A stretch of DNA of 64,000 nt, taken from assembly GCF_001945365.1 (NCBI RefSeq), contig NZ_MSTQ01000003.1:248001-312000 (forward strand), given 5' to 3'. Both the position numbers and the translations under genes were made by a program. Shown one piece after another: positions 1 through 8,819 of the stretch (position 1 is the stretch's first letter; every line of letters starts with the position of its first letter). Source of the DNA: Pseudomonas reinekei (GTDB lineage: Bacteria; Pseudomonadota; Gammaproteobacteria; Pseudomonadales; Pseudomonadaceae). The notes below the pieces were generated by a model that did no database searches, had not been told where the DNA came from, and saw nothing but the letters and a program-made list of their open reading frames with translations.

Positions 1-7
1 AAAGGTC

Positions 8-1225
8 TCAGAACAGCTTGCGACCCTTGTTCGCCGCAATGCGCATGCGCAGGGCGTTGAGCTTGATGAAGCCCGCCGCGTCGGCCTGGTTATACGCGCC
101 GCCATCTTCTTCGAAGGTGGCAATGTTGGCGTCGAACAGCGACTCATCGGACTTGCGACCGGTGACGATCACATTGCCCTTGTACAGCTTCAGGCGAACG
201 ACGCCGTTCACGTGAGCCTGGGACGCATCGATCATCTGTTGCAGCATCAGACGCTCAGGGCTCCACCAGTAACCGGTGTAGATCAGGCTGGCGTACTTGG
301 GCATCAGCTCGTCTTTGAGGTGAGCGACTTCGCGGTCCAGTGTGATCGACTCGATCGCACGGTGGGCGCGCAGCATGATGGTGCCGCCTGGGGTTTCGTA
401 GCAGCCGCGGGATTTCATGCCCACGTAACGGTTCTCGACGATGTCGAGACGACCGATGCCATGTTCGCCACCGATACGGTTCAGCGTCGCCAGCACGGTG
501 GCCGGAGTCATTTCGACGCCGTCCAGTGCCACGATGTCGCCGTTGCGGTAGGTCAGTTCCAGGTACTGCGGCTTGTCAGGCGCCTTCTCCGGGGAGACGG
601 TCCAGCGCCACATGTCTTCTTCGTGCTCGGTCCAGGTGTCTTCCAGCACGCCGCCTTCATAGGAGATGTGCAGCAGGTTGGCATCCATCGAGTACGGGGA
701 TTTTTTCTTGCCGTGGCGCTCGATAGGGATTGCATGCTTCTCGGCATAATCCATCAGCTTCTCGCGGGACAGCAGGTCCCACTCGCGCCATGGAGCAATC
801 ACTTTCACGCCTGGTTTCAAGGCGTAGGCGCCCAGTTCGAAACGAACCTGGTCGTTGCCTTTGCCGGTGGCGCCGTGGGAAATGGCGTCAGCGCCGGTTT
901 CGTTGGCGATTTCAATCAGACGTTTGGCGATCAGCGGACGTGCGATGGAAGTACCCAGCAGGTACTCGCCTTCGTAAACGGTGTTGGCGCGGAACATCGG
1001 GAATACGAAATCACGTACGAACTCTTCGCGCAGGTCGTCGATGTAGATTTCTTTGACGCCCATGGCCTGAGCCTTGGCGCGTGCAGGTTCCACCTCTTCG
1101 CCCTGACCCAGGTCAGCGGTAAAGGTCACCACTTCACAGTTATAAGTATCCTGCAGCCACTTGAGGATCACCGAAGTGTCCAGGCCGCCGGAATACGCCA
1201 GAACGACCTTGTTTACGTCCGCCAT
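8..1225 (-). CDS. argG: Argininosuccinate synthase
   Basis: This 405-residue protein joins citrulline and aspartate with ATP to give argininosuccinate, the penultimate step of arginine synthesis in the cytosol. The N-terminal PP-loop AYSGGLDTS (about residues 10-18) is the ATP-binding signature, and the length is normal for the bacterial enzyme. The start [11 protein letters not shown] begins just before the P-loop strand, as in relatives. motY lies upstream in the same direction, 129 nt away, and that gap holds an ArgR-like tandem operator (1280-1321), so arginine control is likely. The stop codon lies 8 bases from the window edge, so no terminator can be seen. Identification is firm. Confidence 0.98.
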   Translation of the reverse strand: MADVNKVVLAYSGGLDTSVILKWLQDTYNCEVVTFTADLGQGEEVEPARAKAQAMGVKEIYIDDLREEFVRDFVFPMFRANTVYEGEYLLGTSIARPLIAKRLIEIANETGADAISHGATGKGNDQVRFELGAYALKPGVKVIAPWREWDLLSREKLMDYAEKHAIPIERHGKKKSPYSMDANLLHISYEGGVLEDTWTEHEEDMWRWTVSPEKAPDKPQYLELTYRNGDIVALDGVEMTPATVLATLNRIGGEHGIGRLDIVENRYVGMKSRGCYETPGGTIMLRAHRAIESITLDREVAHLKDELMPKYASLIYTGYWWSPERLMLQQMIDASQAHVNGVVRLKLYKGNVIVTGRKSDESLFDANIATFEEDGGAYNQADAAGFIKLNALRMRIAANKGRKLF

Positions 1226-1279
1226 GCCATCACTCCACGGGGTTCTACGGAAAGCCGGGAAGTCTACCGCTCATGCAGG

Positions 1280-1321
1280 ATAATTTACAGTGGCGCGACA
1301 GCTTATGACGACGAAGCGACA
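1280..1321 (-). promoter_or_regulatory. Probable ArgR operator of argG
   Basis: Read on the minus strand, TGTCGC begins at 1321 and again at 1300, exactly 21 bases later. The second is followed after 8 bases by AA, and at the first the equivalent dinucleotide is CA. This is the tandem TGTCGC-N8-AA-N5 layout known for Pseudomonas ArgR. It lies about 55-95 bases upstream of the argG start. Binding itself is inferred. Confidence 0.6.
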
Positions 1322-1354
1322 GATTATGTCGAGAGCGCGACGATGACCGGTAAG

Positions 1355-2260
1355 TCAGGAACTCGCCGAAGAGGCCGGTTTTACGGCTTGAGGCGCCACC
1401 TGCTCGGGGGGCGCGCCGCGCTCAAGGCGTATGGCCACACGACGGTTTTTCGATCGGTTGGCGTTGTTGATATTGGGCGCCAGCGGATATCGCTCGCCAT
1501 GGAAGCGCATGGTGATCTGCGATTCCAGAATCCCGTTGGCCTTGAAAAACTCCATCACGGCCAGGGCGCGACGCCGCGACAGGTCGCGATTGGTCAGGCG
1601 GTTGCCGCTGTTGTCGGAATGGCCGTCGAGCTCGATGTGGTTAACCGTCGGATCAGCCTTCATGTACGCCAGCATCACCTGCAGCTTGGCTTTTGCCGCC
1701 GCATCCAGATCTATACCGCCGCCAGGGAAGCCGACTTCGGACTGTTTCACCTGATCGAAATTCTGCGGCAACAATTTGGCCACACAGCCCTGATAATCGG
1801 CGAACGCCTTGTTGAACCTGACCGGCAACAAACGTACTTCCGATACCCGGCCATCCCCCGAAGAGTGCCGCACCACCGGGCTGCGACCGTCAATCAGACC
1901 GCTGATCAGCCGTCCGGCCTGCGCTTGCGAGCTGTTGAACAGCACATTGCCGCTGCCGATCCGCACTGAGCCCAGATTGATGTCACCCCGCCCCGGTTGC
2001 CACGGCGCAGCCGCCGCCAACAGCGTGGCCGAGCCACCGCCCAGCATCGCGTTATAGGCATTCAGACGAAATGTCGCCTGCTCGCCGGCGCGGCGCACGA
2101 ATTGTCCCGAACCGAAATCGGTGATCGGCTGGGTCAACCGGCACTCGAACTTGTCACCTTCGACCGTCCACTCAATGCTCTCCAGACGTGTCTGGAAAGT
2201 GATGGCCATCGCAGGAAGGCTGGCAAACACACTGAGCAAGGCTAAATAACGCTGGCGCAC
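1355..2260 (-). CDS. motY: Flagellar stator-associated protein MotY (OmpA-like)
   Basis: This 301-residue secreted protein is predicted to bind peptidoglycan and form the periplasmic ring that helps stator complexes dock at the flagellar motor. It has a signal peptide (RQRYLALLSVFASLPAMA), an N-terminal MotY-like domain and an OmpA-type C-terminal domain with the HIELDGHSDNSGN and LSRRRALAV segments. I chose the GTG at 2260 because GGAG lies about 8 bases upstream and the signal peptide then starts cleanly. A TTG eight codons earlier (2284) is possible but has no obvious ribosome site. The motY-argG and motY/pyrC neighbourhood matches P. aeruginosa as I recall it, which supports MotY over a generic OmpA protein. 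Confidence 0.88.
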   Translation of the reverse strand: MRQRYLALLSVFASLPAMAITFQTRLESIEWTVEGDKFECRLTQPITDFGSGQFVRRAGEQATFRLNAYNAMLGGGSATLLAAAAPWQPGRGDINLGSVRIGSGNVLFNSSQAQAGRLISGLIDGRSPVVRHSSGDGRVSEVRLLPVRFNKAFADYQGCVAKLLPQNFDQVKQSEVGFPGGGIDLDAAAKAKLQVMLAYMKADPTVNHIELDGHSDNSGNRLTNRDLSRRRALAVMEFFKANGILESQITMRFHGERYPLAPNINNANRSKNRRVAIRLERGAPPEQVAPQAVKPASSASS

Positions 2261-2419
2261 GGGAGGCTCCACTGGCTTCGACAACTAAAAGACCGACACA
2301 CAGATGTTTACGGCATACCTGTTGGATATCGGAAGCTTCCTGCAAAACTTGATAGCGAGTGCCTGCAAGAGTCTTTTCCGGTAGCATTCCCCTCAGTTTG
2401 ACCCGCCTGGAATCCCCTC

Positions 2420-3466
2420 ATGTCCGACCGCCTGACCCTGCTGCGTCCCGACGACTGGCACATTCATCTTCGCGATGGTGCCGTGTTGACCAATACCGTT
2501 GCGGATGTCGCGCGCACCTTTGGTCGCGCCATCATCATGCCTAACCTGGTCCCTCCGGTCCGCAATGCGGCTGAAGCCGACGGCTATCGCCAGCGGATTC
2601 TCGCTGCCCGTCCGGCTGGCAGCCCGTTCGAACCGCTGATGGTCCTGTACCTCACCGACCGCACCCTGCCTGAGGAAATTCGCGAGGCCAAGGCCAGCGG
2701 TTTCGTTCACGCTGCCAAGCTGTACCCGGCCGGCGCGACCACCAACTCGGACTCTGGCGTCACCAGCATCGACAAGATTTTCCCGGCAATCGAGGCCATG
2801 GCCGAAGTCGGGATGCCGTTGTTGATCCACGGTGAGGTTACCCGCGGCGATGTCGACGTCTTCGACCGCGAAAAAATCTTCATCGATGAGCACATGCGTC
2901 GCGTGGTCGAGCGTTTCCCGACGCTCAAAGTGGTGTTCGAACACATCACCACCGCTGACGCCGTGCAGTTCGTCAACTCGGCCTCGGCCAACGTTGGCGC
3001 GACCATCACCGCGCATCACCTGCTCTACAACCGCAACCACATGCTGGTGGGCGGGATTCGACCACACTTCTACTGCCTGCCGATCCTCAAACGCAACACG
3101 CACCAGGAAGCCCTGCTCGACGCCGCCACCAGCGGCAGCGAGAAGTTCTTCCTCGGTACCGATTCGGCGCCGCACGCCCAGCATGCCAAGGAAGCCGCCT
3201 GCGGTTGCGCCGGCTGCTACACCGCCTATGCGGCGATCGAGATGTACGCCGAAGCGTTCGAACAGCGCAATGCACTGGACAAGCTCGAAACCTTCGCCAG
3301 CCTCAACGGCCCTCGTTTCTACGGCCTGCCGGCAAACACCGATCGCATCACCCTGGTCCGCGAAGATTGGACTGCCCCGACCAGCCTGCCGTTTGGCGAG
3401 CTGACCGTCATCCCGCTGCGCGCCGGTGAAAAACTGCGCTGGCGCCTGCTGGAGGAACACGCGTGA
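2420..3466 (+). CDS. pyrC: Dihydroorotase
   Basis: PyrC (348 residues) cyclises carbamoyl-aspartate to dihydroorotate in pyrimidine synthesis. The metal-binding HIHLRD motif is at residues 14-19, and the [20 protein letters not shown] region near residue 95 supplies the lysine that becomes carboxylated. Histidines in LLIHGEVT and FEHITT and the aspartate in LGTDSAPHA complete the binuclear zinc centre. This is the short, E. coli PyrC-like class. It is divergent from motY. Its stop overlaps the rnt GTG start by four bases (GTGA), so the two are translationally coupled. Confidence 0.98.
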   Translation: MSDRLTLLRPDDWHIHLRDGAVLTNTVADVARTFGRAIIMPNLVPPVRNAAEADGYRQRILAARPAGSPFEPLMVLYLTDRTLPEEIREAKASGFVHAAKLYPAGATTNSDSGVTSIDKIFPAIEAMAEVGMPLLIHGEVTRGDVDVFDREKIFIDEHMRRVVERFPTLKVVFEHITTADAVQFVNSASANVGATITAHHLLYNRNHMLVGGIRPHFYCLPILKRNTHQEALLDAATSGSEKFFLGTDSAPHAQHAKEAACGCAGCYTAYAAIEMYAEAFEQRNALDKLETFASLNGPRFYGLPANTDRITLVREDWTAPTSLPFGELTVIPLRAGEKLRWRLLEEHA

Positions 3467-4140
3467 GTGAAGACCATTTCGACGACGAACAGGAAGGTCA
3501 AGGCGGTGGCGGCGGATCCCGTCACCCCATGGCCGCACGGTTTCGTGGCTACCTGCCCGTTGTCGTCGACGTAGAAACCGGTGGCTTCAACTCGGCCACC
3601 GACGCCCTGCTGGAAATCGCCGCGACCACCATCGCCATGGATGAAAAGGGTTTTGTTTACCCGGACCACACGTACTTCTTCCGGGTCGAGCCTTTTGAAG
3701 GCGCGAACGTCGAGGCGGCCGCGCTGGAGTTCACCGGGATCAAGCTCGATCACCCACTGCGCATGGCGGTGAGCGAAGAAACGGCCCTGAACGACATCTT
3801 CCGCGGCGTGCGCAAGGCACTCAAGGCCAACGGCTGCAAGCGGGCGATTCTGGTCGGGCACAACAGCAGCTTCGATTTGGGTTTCCTGAATGCCGCCGTT
3901 GCGCGCCTGGACATGAAGCGCAATCCGTTTCACCCGTTCTCCAGCTTCGACACGGCGACCCTCGCCGGTCTGGCCTACGGTCAAACCGTGCTGGCCAAGG
4001 CTTGTCAGGCAGCGGATATCGACTTCGACGGTCGCGAGGCTCATTCGGCTCGCTATGACACCGAGAAGACGGCCGAGCTGTTCTGCGGCATCGTCAATCG
4101 GTGGAAGCAGATGGGTGGCTGGGAAGATTTCGACGACTGA
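3463..4140 (+). CDS. rnt: Ribonuclease T
   Basis: RNase T (225 residues) is a DEDDh 3'-5' exoribonuclease that trims tRNA CCA ends and stable RNA 3' ends. The exonuclease motifs are visible in order: VVDVETGGF (Exo I), [12 protein letters not shown] (Exo II) and [14 protein letters not shown] (Exo III, with the DEDDh histidine). The GTG start overlaps the pyrC stop. A strong bidirectional hairpin 27 bases after the stop ends the transcript and also serves the convergent peroxiredoxin gene. The acidic, glycine-rich N-terminus ([13 protein letters not shown]) is a low-complexity extension ahead of the catalytic domain. Confidence 0.97.
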   Translation: MSEDHFDDEQEGQGGGGGSRHPMAARFRGYLPVVVDVETGGFNSATDALLEIAATTIAMDEKGFVYPDHTYFFRVEPFEGANVEAAALEFTGIKLDHPLRMAVSEETALNDIFRGVRKALKANGCKRAILVGHNSSFDLGFLNAAVARLDMKRNPFHPFSSFDTATLAGLAYGQTVLAKACQAADIDFDGREAHSARYDTEKTAELFCGIVNRWKQMGGWEDFDD

Positions 4141-4166
4141 CAGGTCGCCAAATAATGTTCGCCCAT

Positions 4167-4196
4167 AAAAAAACCGGCCTTGATGGCCGGTTTTTT
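4167..4196. terminator. Bidirectional rho-independent terminator, rnt / peroxiredoxin
   Basis: The stem ACCGGCC-TTGAT-GGCCGGT is flanked by A7 on one side and T6 on the other, so it can act in both directions between convergent rnt and the peroxiredoxin gene. Confidence 0.9.
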
Positions 4197-4227
4197 GTAG
4201 CTGCGTTTTACAGCGGGAGCGTGCGCC

Positions 4228-4830
4228 TTACAGTGCGGCAGCGTGCTCGGTCAGGTAAGCAGCAACGCCTTCTGGCGAAGCGTTCATGCCTTTGTCGCCT
4301 TTTTTCCAGTTGGCAGGGCAGACTTCGCCGTGCTCTTCGTGGAATTGCAGAGCGTCGACCAGACGCAGCAGCTCTTCCATGTTACGGCCCAGCGGCAGGT
4401 CGTTGATGATCTGCGAACGGACAACGCCTTTGTCGTCGATCAGGAACGCGCCACGGAAGGCAACGCCGTCAGCGGACTGAACGTCGTAAGCCTTCATGAT
4501 TTCCTGCTTGATGTCGGCAGCCATGGTGTAACGGACTTCGCCGATACCGCCATTGTTGACCGGGGTGTTGCGCCATGCGTTGTGGGTGAAGTGCGAGTCG
4601 ATCGAAACCGCGACCACTTCAACGTTGCGTGCCTTGAACTCAGACATGCGGTTGTCCAGAGCGATCAGCTCCGACGGGCAAACGAAGGTGAAGTCCAGTG
4701 GGTAGAAGAACACCAGGCCGTATTTGCCTTTGATGGCCGACGACAGGGTGAAGCTGTCTACGATTTCGCCATTGCCGAGTACAGCCGGTACGGTGAAGTC
4801 AGGGGCTTGTTTGCCTACGAGTACGCTCAT
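4228..4830 (-). CDS. Typical 2-Cys peroxiredoxin (AhpC/TSA family)
   Basis: This 200-residue cytosolic thiol peroxidase reduces H2O2 and organic peroxides. The peroxidatic cysteine is C51 in FYPLDFTFVCPSE and the resolving cysteine is about C171 in HGEVCPANW, which places it among typical 2-Cys enzymes of the AhpC/Prx1 type. The C-terminal tail after C171 is about 29 residues, long enough to bear the YF-type helix linked to overoxidation sensitivity. It faces bfd divergently across 303 bases. No dedicated reductase (AhpF) is adjacent, so thioredoxin is the likely electron donor (inference). The corresponding P. aeruginosa gene occupies the same place beside rnt and bfd. Confidence 0.93.
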   Translation of the reverse strand: MSVLVGKQAPDFTVPAVLGNGEIVDSFTLSSAIKGKYGLVFFYPLDFTFVCPSELIALDNRMSEFKARNVEVVAVSIDSHFTHNAWRNTPVNNGGIGEVRYTMAADIKQEIMKAYDVQSADGVAFRGAFLIDDKGVVRSQIINDLPLGRNMEELLRLVDALQFHEEHGEVCPANWKKGDKGMNASPEGVAAYLTEHAAAL

Positions 4831-5133
4831 TGGATATCTCCTGGTGTAGAAACGTGAAAAACAAGGTTTGCGTCAGCCTGCCACCCTCAAGCGACAGCCC
4901 TGTGACACAAATCCGTTGCGCAAAGACCGGCCATCATACACTGCGTGTTTGGCCTGTCCTCAACGGTTTTTCCCGCCGAGGTAAAATCGCTTCAGTAAAA
5001 TCAACGCCTGCGCGGCAGCGGAAAACCGTTCGTCAGCCTTCAGGAAATGTTCCCTCAAAGCACTTTGACAATCATTCTCGTTAACATTAAGATCCATCGC
5101 ATTCGAGACATAAACAAGCGACGGTCTTCTCTT
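4831..5133. other. Divergent intergenic region, peroxiredoxin / bfd
   Basis: These 303 bases carry the promoters of both divergent genes. Apart from the Fur-like box at 5067-5085 I see no open frame with coding character, no repeat and no RNA-like hairpin. Confidence 0.6.
5067..5085 (+). promoter_or_regulatory. Fur-like box upstream of bfd
   Basis: The 19 bases GACAATCATTCTCGTTAAC match 13 of 19 positions of the canonical Fur box GATAATGATAATCATTATC. They end 48 bases before the bfd ATG, in promoter position. Bfd is iron-starvation induced in pseudomonads, so a repressing Fur site fits. Binding is inferred. Confidence 0.55.
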
Positions 5134-5352
5134 ATGTATGTTTGCCTCTGCACTGGCGTCACCGACGGTAAAATCCGCGATGCGATCTATGAAGGATGCT
5201 GCAGCTACAAAGAAGTCCGGTTGGCCACGGGCGTTGCCAGTCAATGTGGCAAATGTGCCTGCCTTGCCAAGGAAGTGGTCCGCGAAACACTGATGGAATT
5301 GCAGACTGCCCAAGCCGCGATTCCTTATCCTGCAGAATTTACAGCTGCCTGA
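5134..5352 (+). CDS. bfd: Bacterioferritin-associated ferredoxin
   Basis: Bfd (72 residues) docks on bacterioferritin and passes electrons to its haem, so that stored ferric iron leaves as ferrous iron. The [2Fe-2S] ligands C4, C6, C38 and C41 are all present in the BFD pattern (CLC near the start, CGKC later). Extra cysteines occur at 22, 23 and 43. The frame is open further upstream to 5047, but the ATG at 5134 gives the family start MYVCLC. A Fur-like box lies upstream and a terminator follows 17 bases after the stop, so bfd and the downstream bfr are separate transcripts with opposite expected iron responses. Confidence 0.97.
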   Translation: MYVCLCTGVTDGKIRDAIYEGCCSYKEVRLATGVASQCGKCACLAKEVVRETLMELQTAQAAIPYPAEFTAA

Positions 5353-5369
5353 ATAATCCAAATTCAAAG

Positions 5370-5394
5370 AGCCGGACTTATGTCCGGTTTTTTT
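5370..5394 (+). terminator. Rho-independent terminator of bfd
   Basis: The short stem CCGGAC-TTAT-GTCCGG is followed by T7, directly downstream of the bfd stop. Confidence 0.85.
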
Positions 5395-5551
5395 ATGCCT
5401 GAAAATCAACTAGTTAGGCCCTAGACGCGGAACACAAACATTCTTATTCCGATTAATTTTCATATATTATTCAATAACTTAGGTTTGACACTCTTAGTTG
5501 CGCGGCTCAAACTCCGGCTTATAGACAGCTAATACAGGGCAGGACCCCATC

Positions 5552-6028
5552 ATGAAAGGCGACATTACAGTCATCCAGCATCTCAACAAGATCCTTGCCA
5601 ATGAACTGGTCGCGATCAATCAATACTTCCTGCACGCGCGGATGTATGAAGATTGGGGTCTGAACAAGCTCGGCAAGCACGAGTACCACGAATCCATCGA
5701 CGAGATGAAGCACGCGGACAAGCTGATCAAGCGCATCCTGTTCCTTGAAGGCCTGCCGAACGTGCAGGACCTGGGCAAGCTGCACATCGGCGAGCACACC
5801 AAGGAAATGCTTGAGTGCGACCTGCGTATCGAGAAAACCGGCCATGCCGATCTCAAACTAGCCATCGCGCATTGCGAGAAAGTCGGCGACTTCGGTAGCC
5901 GTGAACTGCTCGAAGACATCCTTGAGTCCGAAGAAGAACATATTGACTGGCTGGAAACCCAACTGGGCCTGATCGACAAGATTGGTCTGGAAAACTATCT
6001 GCAATCGCAGATGGGCGAAGACGAGTAA
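5552..6028 (+). CDS. bfr: Bacterioferritin (haem-binding)
   Basis: This 158-residue subunit is expected to form the 24-mer that stores iron as a ferric mineral. All ferroxidase ligands are in place (E18, E51, H54, E94, E127, H130), and M52, which ligates the inter-subunit haem, is present. It is therefore a true haem-binding, BfrB-like bacterioferritin and not a ferritin. It is the partner of bfd just upstream, but bfr has its own roughly 160-base promoter region after the bfd terminator. A TTGACA at 5485-5490 could be a -35 box, but I see no good -10 at the right distance. Confidence 0.97.
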   Translation: MKGDITVIQHLNKILANELVAINQYFLHARMYEDWGLNKLGKHEYHESIDEMKHADKLIKRILFLEGLPNVQDLGKLHIGEHTKEMLECDLRIEKTGHADLKLAIAHCEKVGDFGSRELLEDILESEEEHIDWLETQLGLIDKIGLENYLQSQMGEDE

Positions 6029-6055
6029 GTGCTACGCCAATAATCTCGACGCCAT

Positions 6056-6092
6056 AAAAAGCCCCGCACTCTGTTGAAGAGGCGGGGCTTTT
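6056..6092 (+). terminator. Terminator of bfr
   Basis: The 11-bp stem AAAAGCCCCGC / GCGGGGCTTTT flanks a short loop, 27 bases after the bfr stop. The A and T runs would allow action in both directions. Confidence 0.85.
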
Positions 6093-6100
6093 AATGCCGC

Positions 6101-6128
6101 TGCAGGCGCTGGCTTGCCAGCGCCTGCA
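6101..6128 (-). repeat. Perfect REP-like hairpin downstream of grxD
   Basis: A perfect 13-bp stem, TGCAGGCGCTGGC with its complement GCCAGCGCCTGCA, encloses only TT. It starts 9 bases after the grxD stop, has no T tract and resembles the compact hairpin after recJ. It may be a REP half-element or a transcript 3'-end stabiliser. Confidence 0.6.
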
Positions 6129-6137
6129 AGGACCGAA

Positions 6138-6479
6138 TCAGGCTTCGGACTTGGCAGCAGCAGCGGCTTCGACTGCAACCTTGATGGTGGTTTGCAGCGA
6201 ACCGTCTGCAGCCATCTCGGTCATGATGTCGCTACCGCCGACCAGCTCACCACCGACCCACAGTTGCGGAAAGGTTGGCCAGTTGGCGTATTTTGGCAGG
6301 TTGGCGCGGATCTCCGGGTTCTGCAGGATGTCCACGTACGCAAACTTTTCGCCACATGCCATCACGGCCTGCGCGGCCTTAGCGGAGAAGCCGCACTGCG
6401 GGGCATTTGGCGAGCCTTTCATGTAAAGCAGAATGGTGTTGTTGGCAATCTGCTCTTTAATCGTTTCGATGATATCCAT
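6138..6479 (-). CDS. grxD: Monothiol glutaredoxin Grx4 type
   Basis: This 113-residue protein is a CGFS glutaredoxin that carries [2Fe-2S] clusters between assembly and target proteins. The active-site motif CGFS has its single cysteine at residue 29, and the glutathione-binding WPTFPQLWVGGELVGGSDI segment follows. The frame extends ten codons upstream, but MDIIETIKEQ at 6479 is the family start. The C-terminal alanine-rich tail (VEAAAAAKSEA) is a short, probably disordered extension. Its place beside the iron-storage genes fits iron homeostasis. Confidence 0.96.
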   Translation of the reverse strand: MDIIETIKEQIANNTILLYMKGSPNAPQCGFSAKAAQAVMACGEKFAYVDILQNPEIRANLPKYANWPTFPQLWVGGELVGGSDIMTEMAADGSLQTTIKVAVEAAAAAKSEA

Positions 6480-6576
6480 GGAGCACCTCGGCTGAACTTT
6501 CCGACTCATGGGTCGGCACGGTGGCGCATTGTAACGGAAAGCCGAGCGCCCTGCTCGGTCTCTCCGTCAGATACGG

Positions 6577-8685
6577 TCAGGCGGCCGCCACCGTCACCGG
6601 AACGCCATTGAGCGCTGCATTGCCGGACAACTCGTCGAGCTGACACTCATCCGTCAGGTCGTTGGCGCTGGCTCCCGGCTGGCCGCTGGCGATGGTCATT
6701 TGCACACCCGGGCGCGCATGTCCCCAACCGTGCGGAAGACTGACCACGCCTTTCATCATATCCAGGCTGCCAAGCACTTCCACCTCGATGACCCCGACCC
6801 GTGAACTGACCCGCACACGTTGCCCGTCAATCAAGCCACGGCTGGCCAGGTCCTCGGGGTGCATCAACAACTGATGACGCGGTTTGCCTTTCACCAGACG
6901 ATGATAGTTGTGCATCCACGAGTTGTTACTGCGCACATGGCGACGGCCGATCATCAGCAACTCACCAGCCGCCGGAGCCGGCAGCGCGGCAAAGCGCGCC
7001 AGATCGGCAAGAATCGCGGCAGGCGCAGCTTGAACCCGCTGATTGGCGGTTTTCAGACGTGGCGCCAGATTGGCTTGCAACGCACCCAGATCAACGCCGT
7101 GAGGATGGTCGAACAGCGTCGCCAGCGACAGTTTTTGCGCCGAGGCGTCACCGTACTGGCCCATGCGCAACCCACGATCGATCATCTGCGCCGGCGCGAT
7201 GGTCGGTTTCAGCTCCTTGCCGGTCTTCGCGGCAAAGGCCTTGGCCAGCCCGACGAAAATCTCCCAGTCATGCAGCGCGCCTTCGGGCTTGGGCAGAATC
7301 GCCCGATTGAAGCGGCTGACATTGCGCACGGCAAACATGTTGAAGGTCGTATCGTAGTGATCGTTTTCCAGTGCCGAAGTGGATGGCAGGATCAGATCGG
7401 CGTAGCGCGTAGTCTCATTGATGTACAGGTCGACACTGACCATGAATTCCAGGCCATCCAGCGCTTGCTCCAGTTGTCGACCATTGGGCGTCGATAACAC
7501 GGGATTACCCGCCACGGTGATCAGCGCGCGAACCTGCCCTTGCCCCTCGGTCAGCATTTCTTCCGCCAACGCCGACACCGGCAGCTCACCGGCGTACTCC
7601 GGTCGACCGGAAACCCGGCTCTGCCACAGATTGAAATGCCCGCCCGAGGTCGAGGCCACCAGGTCCACCGCGGGCTCAGTGCACAAGGCCCCCCCGACGC
7701 GATCGAGGTTACCGGTGACCAGGTTGATCAACTGCACCAGCCAGTGACAGAGCGTGCCGAATGCCTGGGTCGAGACGCCCATGCGACCGTAGCAAACCGC
7801 GGTTGGCGCAGCAGCGAAGTCCCGTGCCAGTTGACGGATCTGTTCGGCCGGCACCGCGCACAACGGGCTCATGGACTCAGCGCTGAATGTCGCAATTGCC
7901 TCGCGCACCTCGTCCAGACCGTCCACAGGCAAATGACTGTCGCGGGTCAGGCCTTCGGCGAACAACGTATTGAGCAGGCCAAACAACAACGCCGCATCGC
8001 CGCCAGGACGCACAAACAGGTGTTGATCGGCGATCGCTGCCGTTTCGCTGCGTCGCGGGTCAACCACCACCACTTTGCCGCCCCGGGCTTGAATGGCTTT
8101 CAAGCGTTTTTCCACATCGGGCACGGTCATGATGCTGCCGTTGGAGGCCAGCGGATTACCGCCGAGGATCAACATGAAGTCGGTGTGATCAATGTCCGGG
8201 ATCGGCAGCAACAAACCGTGGCCGTACATCAAATGGCTGGTCAGGTGATGAGGCAGTTGGTCGACCGACGTCGCGGAAAACCGGTTGCGGGTTTTCAACA
8301 GGCCGAGAAAGTAGTTGCTGTGGGTCATCAGCCCGTAGTTGTGCACGCTGGGGTTGCCCTGATAAACCGCCACCGCGTTTTGCCCATGTCGCTCCTGAAT
8401 CGCTGCCAGCCTTTCGGCGACAAGATTGAAAGCGTCCTCCCACTCGATCGGCTGCCATTCACTACCCACCCGCCGCATCGGTTGATGCAGGCGATCAGGA
8501 TCATTCTGGATATCCTGCAGGGCGACAGCCTTGGGGCAAATGTGCCCGCGACTGAACGTATCCAGCGGATCACCCTTGATCGAGGTGATCTGCAGGTTGC
8601 CGCCTTCGCTTTCAGTGGTTTCGATGGTCAGGCCGCAGATGGCTTCACACAGGTGGCACGCACGGTGATGGAGAGTCTTGGTCAT
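6577..8685 (-). CDS. Molybdopterin-dependent oxidoreductase (DMSO reductase superfamily)
   Basis: This 702-residue enzyme has an N-terminal [4Fe-4S] site (C10, C13, C17, C50 in HRACHLCEAIC and GHICPKA), the molybdopterin core domain and a C-terminal molydopterin dinucleotide-binding domain (MIGRRHVRSNNSWMHN to the end). The region that carries Cys or Sec in nitrate reductases and formate dehydrogenases reads FSATSVDQLPHH, so a Ser ligand or none is possible. There is no Tat or Sec signal, so it is probably cytosolic. No iron-sulfur or membrane electron-transfer subunit is adjacent, only a small helical protein upstream. The substrate cannot be read from sequence. Formate or an S-/N-oxide are the usual guesses, and I do not choose one. 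Confidence 0.9.
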   Translation of the reverse strand: MTKTLHHRACHLCEAICGLTIETTESEGGNLQITSIKGDPLDTFSRGHICPKAVALQDIQNDPDRLHQPMRRVGSEWQPIEWEDAFNLVAERLAAIQERHGQNAVAVYQGNPSVHNYGLMTHSNYFLGLLKTRNRFSATSVDQLPHHLTSHLMYGHGLLLPIPDIDHTDFMLILGGNPLASNGSIMTVPDVEKRLKAIQARGGKVVVVDPRRSETAAIADQHLFVRPGGDAALLFGLLNTLFAEGLTRDSHLPVDGLDEVREAIATFSAESMSPLCAVPAEQIRQLARDFAAAPTAVCYGRMGVSTQAFGTLCHWLVQLINLVTGNLDRVGGALCTEPAVDLVASTSGGHFNLWQSRVSGRPEYAGELPVSALAEEMLTEGQGQVRALITVAGNPVLSTPNGRQLEQALDGLEFMVSVDLYINETTRYADLILPSTSALENDHYDTTFNMFAVRNVSRFNRAILPKPEGALHDWEIFVGLAKAFAAKTGKELKPTIAPAQMIDRGLRMGQYGDASAQKLSLATLFDHPHGVDLGALQANLAPRLKTANQRVQAAPAAILADLARFAALPAPAAGELLMIGRRHVRSNNSWMHNYHRLVKGKPRHQLLMHPEDLASRGLIDGQRVRVSSRVGVIEVEVLGSLDMMKGVVSLPHGWGHARPGVQMTIASGQPGASANDLTDECQLDELSGNAALNGVPVTVAAA

Positions 8686-8819
8686 GGCCAGTCTCTGTCT
8701 TGTTCTGGGCGGGCAATATTGGCCGCGGGAACAAAACTATGGCGCGTGCCCCGCGACCGCGCCAGCGACGTTCGTCTTGTGAATCGCTGACCATCAGGCC
8801 AACCGATGGCCGTTGCCGA

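Noticed and set aside
212..1969. 585-residue plus-strand frame over argG and motY
   Set aside because: It spans two real minus-strand genes and their intergenic operator. Histidine/glutamine-rich composition is typical of antisense frames here.
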